Assembly (NCBI GenBank): GCA_040756745.1
Contig: JBFLYO010000007.1
Span: forward strand, 62,001-126,000
DNA: 64,000 bases
Origin: JBFLYO01 sp040756745
Lineage (GTDB): Bacteria; Bacteroidota; Ignavibacteria; UBA10030; UBA6906
Direction of reading: 5' to 3'
Shown here one piece after another: positions 32,562 to 41,398 of the stretch; position 1 is the stretch's first letter; each line of letters begins with the position of its first letter. The notes beneath the pieces were generated by a model. It did not search any database. It was given only the letters and a program-made list of their open reading frames with translations, and was not told the DNA's origin. A program made the position numbers and the translations under genes.

Positions 32562-34007
32562 TCACCCCACGCTCCCTTCGAGGCTAACGCCCAGCAGTTT
32601 CTGTGCCTCGACCGCAAACTCCATCGGAAGCTCGCGGAACACCTCCTTGCAGAATCCGTTTACGATCATGTTGACCGCGTCTTCCGTGGAAAGCCCCCGC
32701 TGTTTGCAGTAAAAGATCTGATCCTCCCCGATTTTCGATGTGGAGGCCTCATGTTCCACCCTTGCGCTGTCGTTGCGGACCTCGATGTACGGGAAGGTGT
32801 GCGCCCCGCACTTGTCGCCGAGGAGGAGCGAGTCGCACTGGGAGAAATTCCTCGCATTGAGCGCGCTCTTCTTGACTTCCACGAGCCCGCGGTAGGAGTT
32901 CTGTCCGAACCCCGCGGAGATCCCCTTGGAGACGACGGTGCTCCGGGTGTTCTTCCCGATGTGGATCATCTTCGTCCCCGTGTCGGCCTGCTGATGGTTG
33001 TTGGTGACAGCGACCGAGTAAAATTCTCCTATTGCATTGTCCCCGATCAGCAGACAGCTGGGATACTTCCACGTGATCGCCGATCCCGTTTCGACCTGTG
33101 TCCACGAAATGCGGGAGTTCACGCCGGCACACTTTCCCCGCTTCGTGACGAAATTGTAAATGCCTCCCTTTCCGTCCTTGTCGCCGGGGTACCAGTTCTG
33201 CACCGTCGAGTACTTGATCTGCGCGTTGTCCAGGGCAACGAGTTCCACCACCGCCGCATGGAGCTGGTTCTCGTCGCGCATCGGCGCCGTGCACCCCTCC
33301 AGGTAACTCACGTAGCTTCCCACATCCGCCACGATCAACGTCCGCTCGAACTGCCCCGTCTCGGCCGCGTTGATGCGGAAATACGTCGAGAGCTCCATCG
33401 GGCACCGCACGCCCGGAGGGATGTAACAGAAGGAGCCGTCACTGAAGACTGCGGAGTTGAGTGCCGCGAAGAAGTTATCTCCTGAGGGAACCACGGAACC
33501 GAGATATTTCTTTACCAGGTCCGGATGTTCGCGGACCGCTTCGGAGAAGGAGCAGAACACGATGCCGAGCTCGCTCAGTTTCTCCTTGAACGTCGTCGCT
33601 ACCGACACGCTGTCGAACACGGCGTCCACCGCCACCCCCGTCAGGCGCTCCTGCTCCGCCAGCGAGATCCCCAGCTTCTGGTAGGTCCTGAGGAGTTCGG
33701 GGTCGACCTCATCGAGGCTCTCCGGCTTCGCGCGCTGCTTCGGCGCCGCGTAGTAGATGATCTCCTGGTAGTCGATCGGCGGATGGTGGATATTAGGCCA
33801 CGCGGGCTCCTTCATCGTGAGCCAGTGCCGGTACGCCTTCAACCGCCAGTCCAGGAGCCACGCGGGCTCATTCTTCTTCGCGGAGATAAACCGGATTATC
33901 TCCTCGCTCAACCCGCGCGGAGCCGTTTCCGCCTCGATGTCGGTGACGAACCCGTACTTATATTCGCGGTTCGCCAGTTCCTCGATCGTGTGCTGTTCCG
34001 TGCTCAT
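32562..34007 (-). CDS. sufB: Fe-S assembly scaffold subunit SufB
   Basis: Main scaffold for cluster building. The 481 residues from ATG 34007 are the standard length and begin with the typical EYKYGFVTDIE. Conserved Cys and His residues occur in the C-terminal half (CDSLLLGDKCGAHTFPY). The start overlaps the stop of the unknown 135-residue gene by ATGA. The 50-nt gap to sufC contains two copies of CGTTGTC. Confidence 0.95.
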   Translation of the reverse strand: MSTEQHTIEELANREYKYGFVTDIEAETAPRGLSEEIIRFISAKKNEPAWLLDWRLKAYRHWLTMKEPAWPNIHHPPIDYQEIIYYAAPKQRAKPESLDEVDPELLRTYQKLGISLAEQERLTGVAVDAVFDSVSVATTFKEKLSELGIVFCSFSEAVREHPDLVKKYLGSVVPSGDNFFAALNSAVFSDGSFCYIPPGVRCPMELSTYFRINAAETGQFERTLIVADVGSYVSYLEGCTAPMRDENQLHAAVVELVALDNAQIKYSTVQNWYPGDKDGKGGIYNFVTKRGKCAGVNSRISWTQVETGSAITWKYPSCLLIGDNAIGEFYSVAVTNNHQQADTGTKMIHIGKNTRSTVVSKGISAGFGQNSYRGLVEVKKSALNARNFSQCDSLLLGDKCGAHTFPYIEVRNDSARVEHEASTSKIGEDQIFYCKQRGLSTEDAVNMIVNGFCKEVFRELPMEFAVEAQKLLGVSLEGSVG

Positions 34008-34411
34008 GATGGTGTTTGTTCTCCCGTCGGTGACGGCGGAGCCGCGGGAACCGCGGCCGGAGGCGTTTTCGGGGCCGCCGCTGCCGGTTTCGGCGCAGCC
34101 GGAGGAGCCGGCCGTGCAGCAGGCGCCGCCGGCTTGACCGGTGGTTTCCTGTACTGGGGATAGTTCACAACCCACGTTTGTCTATCGATCGGGAGAAACG
34201 TCCCCTCCTTTTCCAACTTCGCCGTAAACTCACGCGCGATCCGCTCAGCGTCAGTATAGCCGACACGCATTCCTTTGCGCTCAAGATAGGTCAGGATCCC
34301 GTACTGGATGTCGCGGAAGAAGATGTTGGACTGGTGGTAGATCGGGAACCGTGTCCTCAAAAATGCGAGGACCTCGGCATGATGTTCAAGAATGTATGCT
34401 TGCTCTTTCAT
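34004..34411 (-). CDS. Unknown protein with Pro/Ala-rich tail inside the SUF operon
   Basis: A 135-residue protein that I do not recognise. Residues 1-85 form a compact, probably helical domain with RTRFPIYHQSNIFFRDIQYG and ERKGMRVGYTDAERIAREF. From about 88 to the end it is almost only Pro, Ala and Lys, like a flexible linker. No signal peptide or cysteines. Its stop overlaps the sufB start by ATGA and it follows the iscS-like gene by 20 nt, so it is made together with the scaffold. Confidence 0.8.
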   Translation of the reverse strand: MKEQAYILEHHAEVLAFLRTRFPIYHQSNIFFRDIQYGILTYLERKGMRVGYTDAERIAREFTAKLEKEGTFLPIDRQTWVVNYPQYRKPPVKPAAPAARPAPPAAPKPAAAAPKTPPAAVPAAPPSPTGEQTPS

Positions 34412-34431
34412 TGTCCGGTATGGTATGTGTA

Positions 34432-35607
34432 TTACAGAGCGGGGACATCAAGCCGCCTCCTGTTCATCAGCGCGCGCGCCGTCTCGGTGACCCGGTCGAT
34501 CGCATAGTCGATCTCCCCGGCATTGGTAAACCGGCTGAGGCCGAACCGGAGCGAGGAGAGGGCATCTTCCCTGCTCAGTCCGATCGCCCGAAGCACGTGC
34601 GACGGTTCGGGCGACGCTGTGCTGCAGGCCGAGCCCGACGACACGGCGATGTCCTTCATGGCCATCATCATCGCATCTGCCTGAATCCCCGGGAATGTGA
34701 TGTTCGCGTTATGCGGCAGACGCTCGACGGGGTGTCCGTTCACCCTGATGCCCGGGACACCCGCCAGCAGGCCGGCAACGAGCCGGTCGCGAAGCGCACG
34801 TACCCGGGCTGAGTCTTTGTCCATCTCTTTCCGCACGATTTCCGCCGCCATGCCGAATCCTGCAATAGCGGGTACGTTCAACGTCCCCGACCGCAACCCC
34901 CGTTCGTGCCCTCCCCCGTCGATCAGCGGAACAAGCCGCACCCGAGGCCGGGCTCCGCGCAGATACAATGCGCCGGCCCCTTTCGGCCCGTGCATCTTGT
35001 GCGCGCTGAACGACATCATGTCAACGTTCCAGGCTGAAACATCGACGGGGATCTTCCCGACTGCCTGCGTCGCATCCGTGTGAAAGAGAACGCCCCGCTC
35101 CCGGCACACGGCGCCAATCTCCATTACCGGGTGAAGGGTGCCGATCTCGTTGTTCGCCGCCATCAGGCAGACGAGAATCGTCTCCGGCGTGATGGATGCG
35201 GCCACCGCGTCCGGTTCGACCCTCCCGGTGCCGTCCACGCTAAGCGTGGCCACAGTGAAACCATACCGCGTCAGGCGTGCCGCTGTATCCAGCACCGCAC
35301 GGTGTTCGGTCGCCGCGATGACGATGTGGTTCCCTCGCCCCTGCCCGCTTTCTGCAATTCCTTTCATGGCGAGGTTGATCGATTCGGTTGCACCGCTGGT
35401 GAAGACAACCTCTTCGGGGCGTGCCCCGATCAACGCTGCAACACGCTTGCGCGCGAGCTCGACGGCGGCTTCCGCCTCCCAGCCGAAGACATGCTGCCTG
35501 CTGGCGGCGTTCCCGTATCCCTCCGTCATCAGCGGGAGCATCACATCCACAACCCGCGGATCGACTCGCGTCGTTGCGTGATTGTCGAGGTACACGGGGG
35601 TGGTCAT
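34432..35607 (-). CDS. IscS/NifS-type cysteine desulfurase
   Basis: Second PLP cysteine desulfurase of the operon, but of group I. The 391 residues have the PLP lysine in FSAHKMHGPKG near 204 and the catalytic Cys on the long flexible loop SSGSACSTASPEPSHVL near 326. Group I enzymes usually supply tRNA thiolation (MnmA, at 50 kb) as well as ISC. Located directly after the Rrf2 gene (4-nt gap). Confidence 0.95.
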   Translation of the reverse strand: MTTPVYLDNHATTRVDPRVVDVMLPLMTEGYGNAASRQHVFGWEAEAAVELARKRVAALIGARPEEVVFTSGATESINLAMKGIAESGQGRGNHIVIAATEHRAVLDTAARLTRYGFTVATLSVDGTGRVEPDAVAASITPETILVCLMAANNEIGTLHPVMEIGAVCRERGVLFHTDATQAVGKIPVDVSAWNVDMMSFSAHKMHGPKGAGALYLRGARPRVRLVPLIDGGGHERGLRSGTLNVPAIAGFGMAAEIVRKEMDKDSARVRALRDRLVAGLLAGVPGIRVNGHPVERLPHNANITFPGIQADAMMMAMKDIAVSSGSACSTASPEPSHVLRAIGLSREDALSSLRFGLSRFTNAGEIDYAIDRVTETARALMNRRRLDVPAL

Positions 35608-35611
35608 GGCA

Positions 35612-36016
35612 TCACACGATCTCCGACAGCGTCATTGTGTTGAACGCCCGTTCGATGTTGGCCTGCACTCGGGTCAACGGTGTCTTGATCGTGCAGACGG
35701 TAAACACATCGCAGCTCTCCGGTCCTTCCACCATGCACTGTGCGATCATCGGCTGCGTCCCTTCGATGGCATGGATGATCATCGACACGGGGATCTCCCC
35801 CGGTCTCATCGCAAGCTCATACCCTCCGTGGACCCCCTGGTGTGAGTTGATCAGCCCGGACTTCGTCAGCTTCTGCAGCACCTTCGCCAGAAGCTCGTAC
35901 GGAATCCTGTAGGTGTCCGCGATCTCCTTTGCTGTCACGATCTCGCCGAAGGGCTTCGTGGCAATATGCCTGATCGCAATCAGCCCGTATTCCACTTTCT
36001 TCGATAAGCGTACCAT
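35612..36016 (-). CDS. Rrf2-family transcriptional regulator (IscR-like)
   Basis: Winged-helix regulator, probably sensing Fe-S status and controlling this SUF operon. The 134 residues include the N-terminal helix-turn-helix and three cysteines, Cys94, Cys102 and Cys108, spaced C-x7-C-x5-C. IscR has C-x5-C-x5-C, so a cluster is likely but with altered geometry. First gene of the operon, consistent with autoregulation. Confidence 0.92.
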   Translation of the reverse strand: MVRLSKKVEYGLIAIRHIATKPFGEIVTAKEIADTYRIPYELLAKVLQKLTKSGLINSHQGVHGGYELAMRPGEIPVSMIIHAIEGTQPMIAQCMVEGPESCDVFTVCTIKTPLTRVQANIERAFNTMTLSEIV

Positions 36017-36077
36017 GGGGGCTGTCCGATCTTCCGTGAATGAAATATCCGACTGAACAAGTCCGGTTTCAGGTCAA

Positions 36078-36101
36078 AAAAATGAGGAGCTCCTTCGCTC
36101 C
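36078..36101 (-). terminator. Possible attenuator hairpin in the SUF leader
   Basis: Between the promoter and the rrf2 start the minus strand contains GGAGC-N6-GCTCC, followed after two bases by ATTTTTTT. This looks like a weak intrinsic terminator within the leader of about 125 nt. The stem is only 5 bp, so confidence is low. Confidence 0.35.
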
Positions 36102-36147
36102 ACAGATCCGAACGTCTCTCCAAGCCTCAAAGTTCCGAATCCACTAA

Positions 36148-36176
36148 AATATAGCCAAAACTCCCCTGTATGTCAA
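36148..36176 (-). promoter_or_regulatory. Promoter of the rrf2-suf operon
   Basis: Consensus -35 TTGACA (36176-36171), 17-bp spacer and -10 TATATT (36153-36148). Such strength fits a repressed housekeeping operon. I did not find a clear IscR palindrome. Confidence 0.85.
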
Positions 36177-36216
36177 CTCCCGCTGGTTCTGTGCTCCATC
36201 AGACAAGTGGGCTGCA

Positions 36217-36245
36217 TTGATTCACCTGCGACATTTCAGTATGTT
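36217..36245 (+). promoter_or_regulatory. Promoter of the ABC cassette
   Basis: TTGATT (36217-36222), 17-bp spacer and TATGTT (36240-36245), diverging from the SUF promoter. It implies that the start of the first gene is the ATG at 36269, not the TTG at 36248. Confidence 0.6.
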
Positions 36246-36268
36246 CGTTGACCAGCACCCAATCTGCC

Positions 36269-37207
36269 ATGGTAGCGATCGAGGCATCCTCCCTTTCAAA
36301 GACCTATAGCAACGGCATATCCCGCAAAAGGAGGGTCGAGGCTCTTTCCGGGTTCTCTCTCTGCGTGGAGAGCGGACAGATCTTCAGCCTTCTCGGCCCG
36401 AACGGGGCCGGCAAAACGACATTCATCAAGATCCTTCTCTCGCTGACCCGGCCGACATCGGGCTCCGCCTCCATTCTCAACGTCCCGCTGCCGGACGACG
36501 CCGTTAAGGGGCGTGTCGGCTATCTGCCAGAAAACCACCGCTACCCCGGCTATTTCACCGGCCCACAGGTCCTCAGGTTCTTCGGGGGCCTCAGCGGGGT
36601 GCAGCGCCCGCGGCTTGAGGAGCGTCTCTCCCCCCTTCTGGAACTCGTCGGGATGGCCCAGTGGCGGGACATGAAGGTGAAGAAGTATTCCAAGGGAATG
36701 CTGCAGCGTCTCGGTCTCGCGCAGGCGCTCATCAATGATCCGGAGGTTCTTTTCCTTGACGAACCGACCGACGGCGTTGACCCTGTCGGACGGAAGGAGA
36801 TCAGGGAGATCCTCAGAGACCTCAAGCGGCAGGGGAAAACCATATTTCTCAACTCACATCTCCTCTCCGAAGTGGAACTCATCTCGGACCGTGTGGCAAT
36901 CCTTGACAAGGGAAAACTGCTGAGGGTCGGAACGGTGGACGAACTGACGGGGGCGGGCGGATCACGCTACCTCATCGGCATCAGCGGCCATCTCCCCGAA
37001 GAGGCGCAGACTGAGGCGCAGGCGACGGTGATTCGACTGGAAACGGCTGGCGAAACCGTGACCGCCGAGTGCTCGACACCGACCGAGCTGAACCGTGTCA
37101 TCGATCTTTTGCGCCGGCATGGGGTTGAGATCACGTCGATCGCCCGTCAGCGGAGTACCCTTGAAGACTCGTTCCTATCGCTGATCAAGCGGGAAGTTGC
37201 CCAGTGA
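36269..37207 (+). CDS. ABC transporter ATP-binding protein 1
   Basis: ATPase of an ABC-2-type exporter. The 312 residues have Walker A GPNGAGKTT near 49, signature YSKGMLQRLGLAQAL near 140, Walker B EVLFLDEPTDGVDP near 159 and a switch His in NSHLLSE. The C-terminal ~80 residues form the small regulatory domain seen in NosF/GldA-like ATPases. GTGA overlap with the permease gene that follows. Confidence 0.93.
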   Translation: MVAIEASSLSKTYSNGISRKRRVEALSGFSLCVESGQIFSLLGPNGAGKTTFIKILLSLTRPTSGSASILNVPLPDDAVKGRVGYLPENHRYPGYFTGPQVLRFFGGLSGVQRPRLEERLSPLLELVGMAQWRDMKVKKYSKGMLQRLGLAQALINDPEVLFLDEPTDGVDPVGRKEIREILRDLKRQGKTIFLNSHLLSEVELISDRVAILDKGKLLRVGTVDELTGAGGSRYLIGISGHLPEEAQTEAQATVIRLETAGETVTAECSTPTELNRVIDLLRRHGVEITSIARQRSTLEDSFLSLIKREVAQ

Positions 37208-38034
37208 AGATATTCCTACTTATTCTCGGGACGTCGCGCGAACTCGCTGCCAAGGCAACGCTCTATGTGCTGGCGGGGATATCGACGCTGGTATTGCTGT
37301 TCGCCGGACTCGCCCTTTCCAGCGCCACGTCTGACGAGGGGACCACCCTGCTCCTGTTCGGGAATCCTGTCTCCCCCCCGGCAACCGCCGGGGCGTTTGG
37401 GGACCTCGTGGCAAAGATGGAGACAGGTTTTGCCGCGGGGCTGTTTGCAGGGGTCGTGCTGTTCGGGATGTTCGGAACGGCCGGCGTCATTCCCGATGCC
37501 CTGGATCGCGGGACGGTCGACCTCTACCTTTCCAAGCCGATATCGCGGTGGGAACTGCTCGCGGGGAAGTACCTGGGAAGCGTGACCGCAGTTTTCGCGA
37601 ACATCCTGTATTTCATCGGGGGACTCTGGCTTATCATCGGGCTCAAAGTCGGCGCATGGAACCCGGCATTGCTGGCCACTGCGTTCCTTATGACGTTTGC
37701 CTTTGCATGTCTGTATGCGATCGTCGTCCTGTTCGGTGTTCTCACGCGCAACATGGCCATCGCGATCATCGCAGGCTTCCTCTACATTTTCCTGGTCGGT
37801 GAGGCGCTCCAGAATCGCGAGTTCGGCCTCTACCGCATCAGCACAAACGAAGTGTACCGCGCGATCGTGGATGGGTCCTATTACCTCTTCCCCCAGATCT
37901 CTGCTATGCAGTCGAACGCCATGAAGTTCCTTTCGGGCGTTGATATGGACTGGAGACCATTTGCGCAGTCGTTCCTCTCCTCCGGGGCCATCCTTGGTCT
38001 GGCCGCATGGACTCTGAGACAAAAGGACTTCTGA
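37204..38034 (+). CDS. ABC-2-type permease 1
   Basis: Six-helix membrane protein of 276 residues that pairs with the preceding ATPase. The sequence DRGTVDLYLSKPISRWELL near 101-119 is the typical cytoplasmic loop of NosY/ABC-2 permeases. Starts with GTG 37204 overlapping the ATPase stop. Substrate unknown. Confidence 0.88.
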   Translation: MKIFLLILGTSRELAAKATLYVLAGISTLVLLFAGLALSSATSDEGTTLLLFGNPVSPPATAGAFGDLVAKMETGFAAGLFAGVVLFGMFGTAGVIPDALDRGTVDLYLSKPISRWELLAGKYLGSVTAVFANILYFIGGLWLIIGLKVGAWNPALLATAFLMTFAFACLYAIVVLFGVLTRNMAIAIIAGFLYIFLVGEALQNREFGLYRISTNEVYRAIVDGSYYLFPQISAMQSNAMKFLSGVDMDWRPFAQSFLSSGAILGLAAWTLRQKDF

Positions 38035-38501
38035 CCCGCTGGGTGGGACGCGCTGCGATTGCCGCGCTTGTCATCATCGGCCTGGTACTCATGCGTCCGA
38101 CGCGGGAGGCGCCGGCCGCTCCCGACCTTCGGTCGGACAGTCTGGCCGCCCAGTATCTCAGAGCGGTGCGATCACAGAAGCCACCGGAACTGCTCAAGAG
38201 AACCGCCGATCGTCGCCGCGTGCAAAGGATCGGCTACATATTAACGCTCGACGGCGTCATGCGCCAGCACGCTCTCGACGCCCTCCTCCCGTATCTTCGC
38301 ATGCGACTTCACCTCGAGTTCTGGCTGCCGCAGGATCAACTCGTGGCGTACATCCCCATCATCCAACCCGAACGGCGAGATCTGGGATTCCCGGAGTTCT
38401 TCACATACGGCAGCAAGTCTGCGGCCATCCCCCTCTATGAAGACAGGACTTTTCCGGCCGACCCGTGGGCTGCGCCCGGTGATTCGTTGATGGTGAAATG
38501 A
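38007..38501 (+). CDS. Hypothetical protein with N-terminal membrane anchor
   Basis: A 164-residue protein of unknown function, with one transmembrane helix (about 15-30) and a soluble remainder rich in Arg and Pro. The start lies inside the permease gene (28-bp overlap in another frame), so the two are coupled. It may be an accessory subunit of the transporter. Confidence 0.7.
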   Translation: MDSETKGLLTRWVGRAAIAALVIIGLVLMRPTREAPAAPDLRSDSLAAQYLRAVRSQKPPELLKRTADRRRVQRIGYILTLDGVMRQHALDALLPYLRMRLHLEFWLPQDQLVAYIPIIQPERRDLGFPEFFTYGSKSAAIPLYEDRTFPADPWAAPGDSLMVK

Positions 38502-38502
38502 G

Positions 38503-39216
38503 ATGCAGAACACGAGGCAGACCCGATTGCTGCTCTCCGTCGATGCATCCCGGAGATACCGCGAGGGAGAATTTGCCCGCGTCATCCCCCCTGCAGCCGG
38601 GATTGCAAACCTGCTCCTCTGTGCGACGTTGGAACCCGCGTTGAGAAGCGATTCCGCGGGGGGGGCGCATCTGCTGTTTGTCTTTCTTGAATCGGGCCTC
38701 ATTGCGGCGTTGAACATTGTCTACTTCGCTGGACTTACGTCGGACATACTCGACAGGACGCGCATTTTCCCCCTCCGTCCCATCGACCGGTACACCTGTA
38801 CGCTCGTTGCCGAACTGCGGCGGCATCTTACGCTGGGAGTTGTTCTTTCGGCGGCGGCTTTTTGTGTCGTCCTTCATGGGGCAACGATCCTTTCCGGCTT
38901 TATCGCTGCAGGGATATTCCTTCTTGTCGCTGTTGTCGTCGAACTTTCCGTTTCCTCTTGTGCGCTCCTTGTGCGACGGATGCGCCAGCCGTCGGCGGCA
39001 GCGCTTGGCATCGCCGCGGCGGTGCTCGCAGCGGCCTGTGTCGGCCTGCTGGTTTTCGACATTCCGGCCTTGCTGGCATCCCTCCCGCCGGTCCGTTGGG
39101 GAGCTCAAGGCTTACTGGCCGCCGGGCGCGGAGAGGCGGGAGACGCGCTTCTGAACGCCCTGTATCTCACTGCGTGGGGCGGATGCGCAGCGATCATTGG
39201 GACGAGGTATTCCTGA
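38503..39216 (+). CDS. Polytopic membrane protein of the ABC cassette
   Basis: A 237-residue protein of unknown family with about six hydrophobic segments. LTSDILDRTRIFPLRPIDRY near 77-96 resembles the loop of ABC-2-type permeases, so it is probably a diverged transmembrane subunit for the second ATPase. Its stop overlaps the next start (TGATG). Confidence 0.7.
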   Translation: MQNTRQTRLLLSVDASRRYREGEFARVIPPAAGIANLLLCATLEPALRSDSAGGAHLLFVFLESGLIAALNIVYFAGLTSDILDRTRIFPLRPIDRYTCTLVAELRRHLTLGVVLSAAAFCVVLHGATILSGFIAAGIFLLVAVVVELSVSSCALLVRRMRQPSAAALGIAAAVLAAACVGLLVFDIPALLASLPPVRWGAQGLLAAGRGEAGDALLNALYLTAWGGCAAIIGTRYS

Positions 39217-39872
39217 TGCCCCGATGGAAAGAGCTGGCGTTATTCCAGACCGACATGAGACAATGCTTTTCCCTCCGTCGCGTACCTGTGTATGCCACCT
39301 TTACCGTCGCAGGGATCATGCTGGTGGCGCAGCGGGGGGATCTCCCCCCCCTGGGTGCGATCTGCCTCGTCACGCTCAGCGCGCTTGAGGCCCAGTTCAA
39401 TAATATCCTGTACCATTCGCACGCAGAGCTGGACGCATTGACGATTCTCCCGCTCGACTGGCAACGAGTCATCATAGCCAAGAACCTCTCCACCGCCGTG
39501 GCAACCGGGCTTCTTGGCGGAATGATGGCAACAAGCATACTCTACTTTTCTCCCGCTCATATCGGTGATCGAGAAGTAAGCGATGCGGCTCTCTTCCTCT
39601 GGTCGATTTTCTTCCCCCTTCTGATAATCGGAAACCTGCGGTCAGTCCAGGAGCCCCGCAGCCAAAGGGATCACACCCGGGAAGCGCTGGTGCAGACCGC
39701 AGGAATGGCCCTCCTTGTGGTCATTCTCTCAATCCCCTACGTTCTTCTGAATACACTCGTGGCTTCCCCGGTCGTGACATTCTGCTATTGCGCGGCTACC
39801 ACATTTGCGTGGATACGCTGGTCCGTGCCGCACACTGCCGCACGCGCTGCGCATCTCCTGGGAGGGCCATGA
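39216..39872 (+). CDS. Second polytopic membrane protein of the ABC cassette
   Basis: A 218-residue protein from ATG 39216, with about five hydrophobic segments. ELDALTILPLDWQRVIIAKN near 71 fits the permease loop also seen in the preceding protein. The stop overlaps the ATPase 2 start by ATGA. The two proteins may form a heterodimeric permease. Confidence 0.7.
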   Translation: MPRWKELALFQTDMRQCFSLRRVPVYATFTVAGIMLVAQRGDLPPLGAICLVTLSALEAQFNNILYHSHAELDALTILPLDWQRVIIAKNLSTAVATGLLGGMMATSILYFSPAHIGDREVSDAALFLWSIFFPLLIIGNLRSVQEPRSQRDHTREALVQTAGMALLVVILSIPYVLLNTLVASPVVTFCYCAATTFAWIRWSVPHTAARAAHLLGGP

Positions 39873-40657
39873 CCGCGCGACACCCTGTGCTGGAAATCGA
39901 TGGCCTTGTCAAAACCTACGGGGACGGTCCGCGGGCAGTCGACGGGCTCTCCCTTCGGGTTCCTGAGGGCTGCGTCTTCGGATGCATCGGGCTGAACGGT
40001 GCAGGAAAGACGACGACCATCCGCATCATCGCCGGGCTCCTTGCACGCGACGAAGGCACCATCCGGATATGCGGGCGCGAGCTCACGCCGGGGAATGCAG
40101 CTCTGAAACGCCAGCTGGGGTTCGTGCTGGACGAGCCCTTGTATTTCGACTGGATGGCGGCCGGCGAATACCTCGCGTTCGTTGGAGCCATGTACGGCCT
40201 TGAGATGGCGACGGCACGCAGACGGGCGGAAGAACTGCTCGAGTTCTTCGATCTCTCCGCGAAAGGTGAAGACCCGATCGCGACCTTCTCGACCGGGATG
40301 AAGAAGAAGGTTTCCCTTGCCGCCGCGGTGATCCATTCGCCTGCGCTGATCGTGCTCGACGAACCGCTGGAGGGGATCGACGCACTTGCCGCAAGCGCCA
40401 TCAAGGAAACGCTGACCCTGATGGCCGCGAAGGGGACGACCGTGTTCATTACCTCGCATGTGCTAGACACCGTGGAACGGCTTTGTTCCGATATTGCCAT
40501 CGTCCATTACGGCAAGGTGGTGTTGCAGTGTCGTACCGACGAAATCCGGGCCCGGGCAAGAAAACGGCTGAAGGGGGGGACGTTTGAGTCGCTCGAAGAG
40601 CTCTTCGTCGAGACCGTGTCCGACAAGACAAAGCGTCGCGGGCTTTCGTTTCTCTGA
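39869..40657 (+). CDS. ABC transporter ATP-binding protein 2
   Basis: A 262-residue ATPase with Walker A GLNGAGKTT near 37. The signature is altered: FSTGMKKKVSLAAAV near 134 has STGMKKK instead of SGGQxxR, common in NatA/CcmA-like ATPases. Walker B is LIVLDEPLEGIDA near 155 and the switch His is in TSHVLD. GGAGGG precedes the ATG at 39869. Probably works with the two preceding membrane proteins. Confidence 0.92.
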   Translation: MTARHPVLEIDGLVKTYGDGPRAVDGLSLRVPEGCVFGCIGLNGAGKTTTIRIIAGLLARDEGTIRICGRELTPGNAALKRQLGFVLDEPLYFDWMAAGEYLAFVGAMYGLEMATARRRAEELLEFFDLSAKGEDPIATFSTGMKKKVSLAAAVIHSPALIVLDEPLEGIDALAASAIKETLTLMAAKGTTVFITSHVLDTVERLCSDIAIVHYGKVVLQCRTDEIRARARKRLKGGTFESLEELFVETVSDKTKRRGLSFL

Positions 40658-40661
40658 TACC

Positions 40662-41345
40662 ATGGTGCTGCTCGACTTTCTGGTGCGTCCTCCGCGCGGC
40701 GCGCGGCTCCTTGCAGAGCGGCCGCGGTGGCTCGCACCGTTTCTAATCCTTGCGGCCATCCACGTGGCGTTGTCGCTGGTCGCCGACCGGCAGCAGACAG
40801 ACGCCGTGCTCGCGCATCTTCCCGCGACGGCTGGCAACGCAGGCCGGTCAGAGGCGGCGGAATTCATTGTTGCAGGAATCATCACTCGCGCTCTTGTGCA
40901 GCCGGTCCGACTCCTCGCCGGGTGGAGTGCTTTTGCGGGCGTTATGTACCTGCTTGCTCGGTCGCTCGCCCCGCGCCAGCCGCTCTCCTACATGAAGTTG
41001 TTCGCCCTCGAGGTCCACGCGGAAGGGATCCTGGCTCTGGGCATGGCGGTTGCGCTTGCACGTTCGCTCGCCGCAGGATCTCCGGATCTTGGTCCGTTCA
41101 CGCCCGCATTCAGCATGGCGATTCTGAGTCCGGCGGATGCCCCAAACAGCGTCCGCGCATTGCTTGCCTCCCTGAATCTCTTTACATTATGGTACGCGGC
41201 CGTTCTCGCCGCTGGTACCCGTGTTCTCTGTGGTGTACGTGTGCGTGTTGCGGTCGTTGTTGCGGCCGGCTCCTGGGCGCTTTCCGTCCTCTTCGACATC
41301 GGAATCCTCACTCTCCTCATCAGTGCGCTGCACCTGCGGGTGTGA
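40662..41345 (+). CDS. Yip1-like integral membrane protein
   Basis: A 227-residue protein with about five transmembrane helices. The layout (short N-terminus LLDFLVRPPRGARLLAERP, then helices with QPVRLLAGWSAFAGVMYLLA) resembles bacterial Yip1-domain proteins. Function unknown. Last gene of the cassette, 4 nt after ATPase 2. Confidence 0.65.
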   Translation: MVLLDFLVRPPRGARLLAERPRWLAPFLILAAIHVALSLVADRQQTDAVLAHLPATAGNAGRSEAAEFIVAGIITRALVQPVRLLAGWSAFAGVMYLLARSLAPRQPLSYMKLFALEVHAEGILALGMAVALARSLAAGSPDLGPFTPAFSMAILSPADAPNSVRALLASLNLFTLWYAAVLAAGTRVLCGVRVRVAVVVAAGSWALSVLFDIGILTLLISALHLRV

Positions 41346-41398
41346 GGCAGGTACCCCTCCGCGCACGGCTGTCCTGTAACTGACAAAGGAATGTTCAC

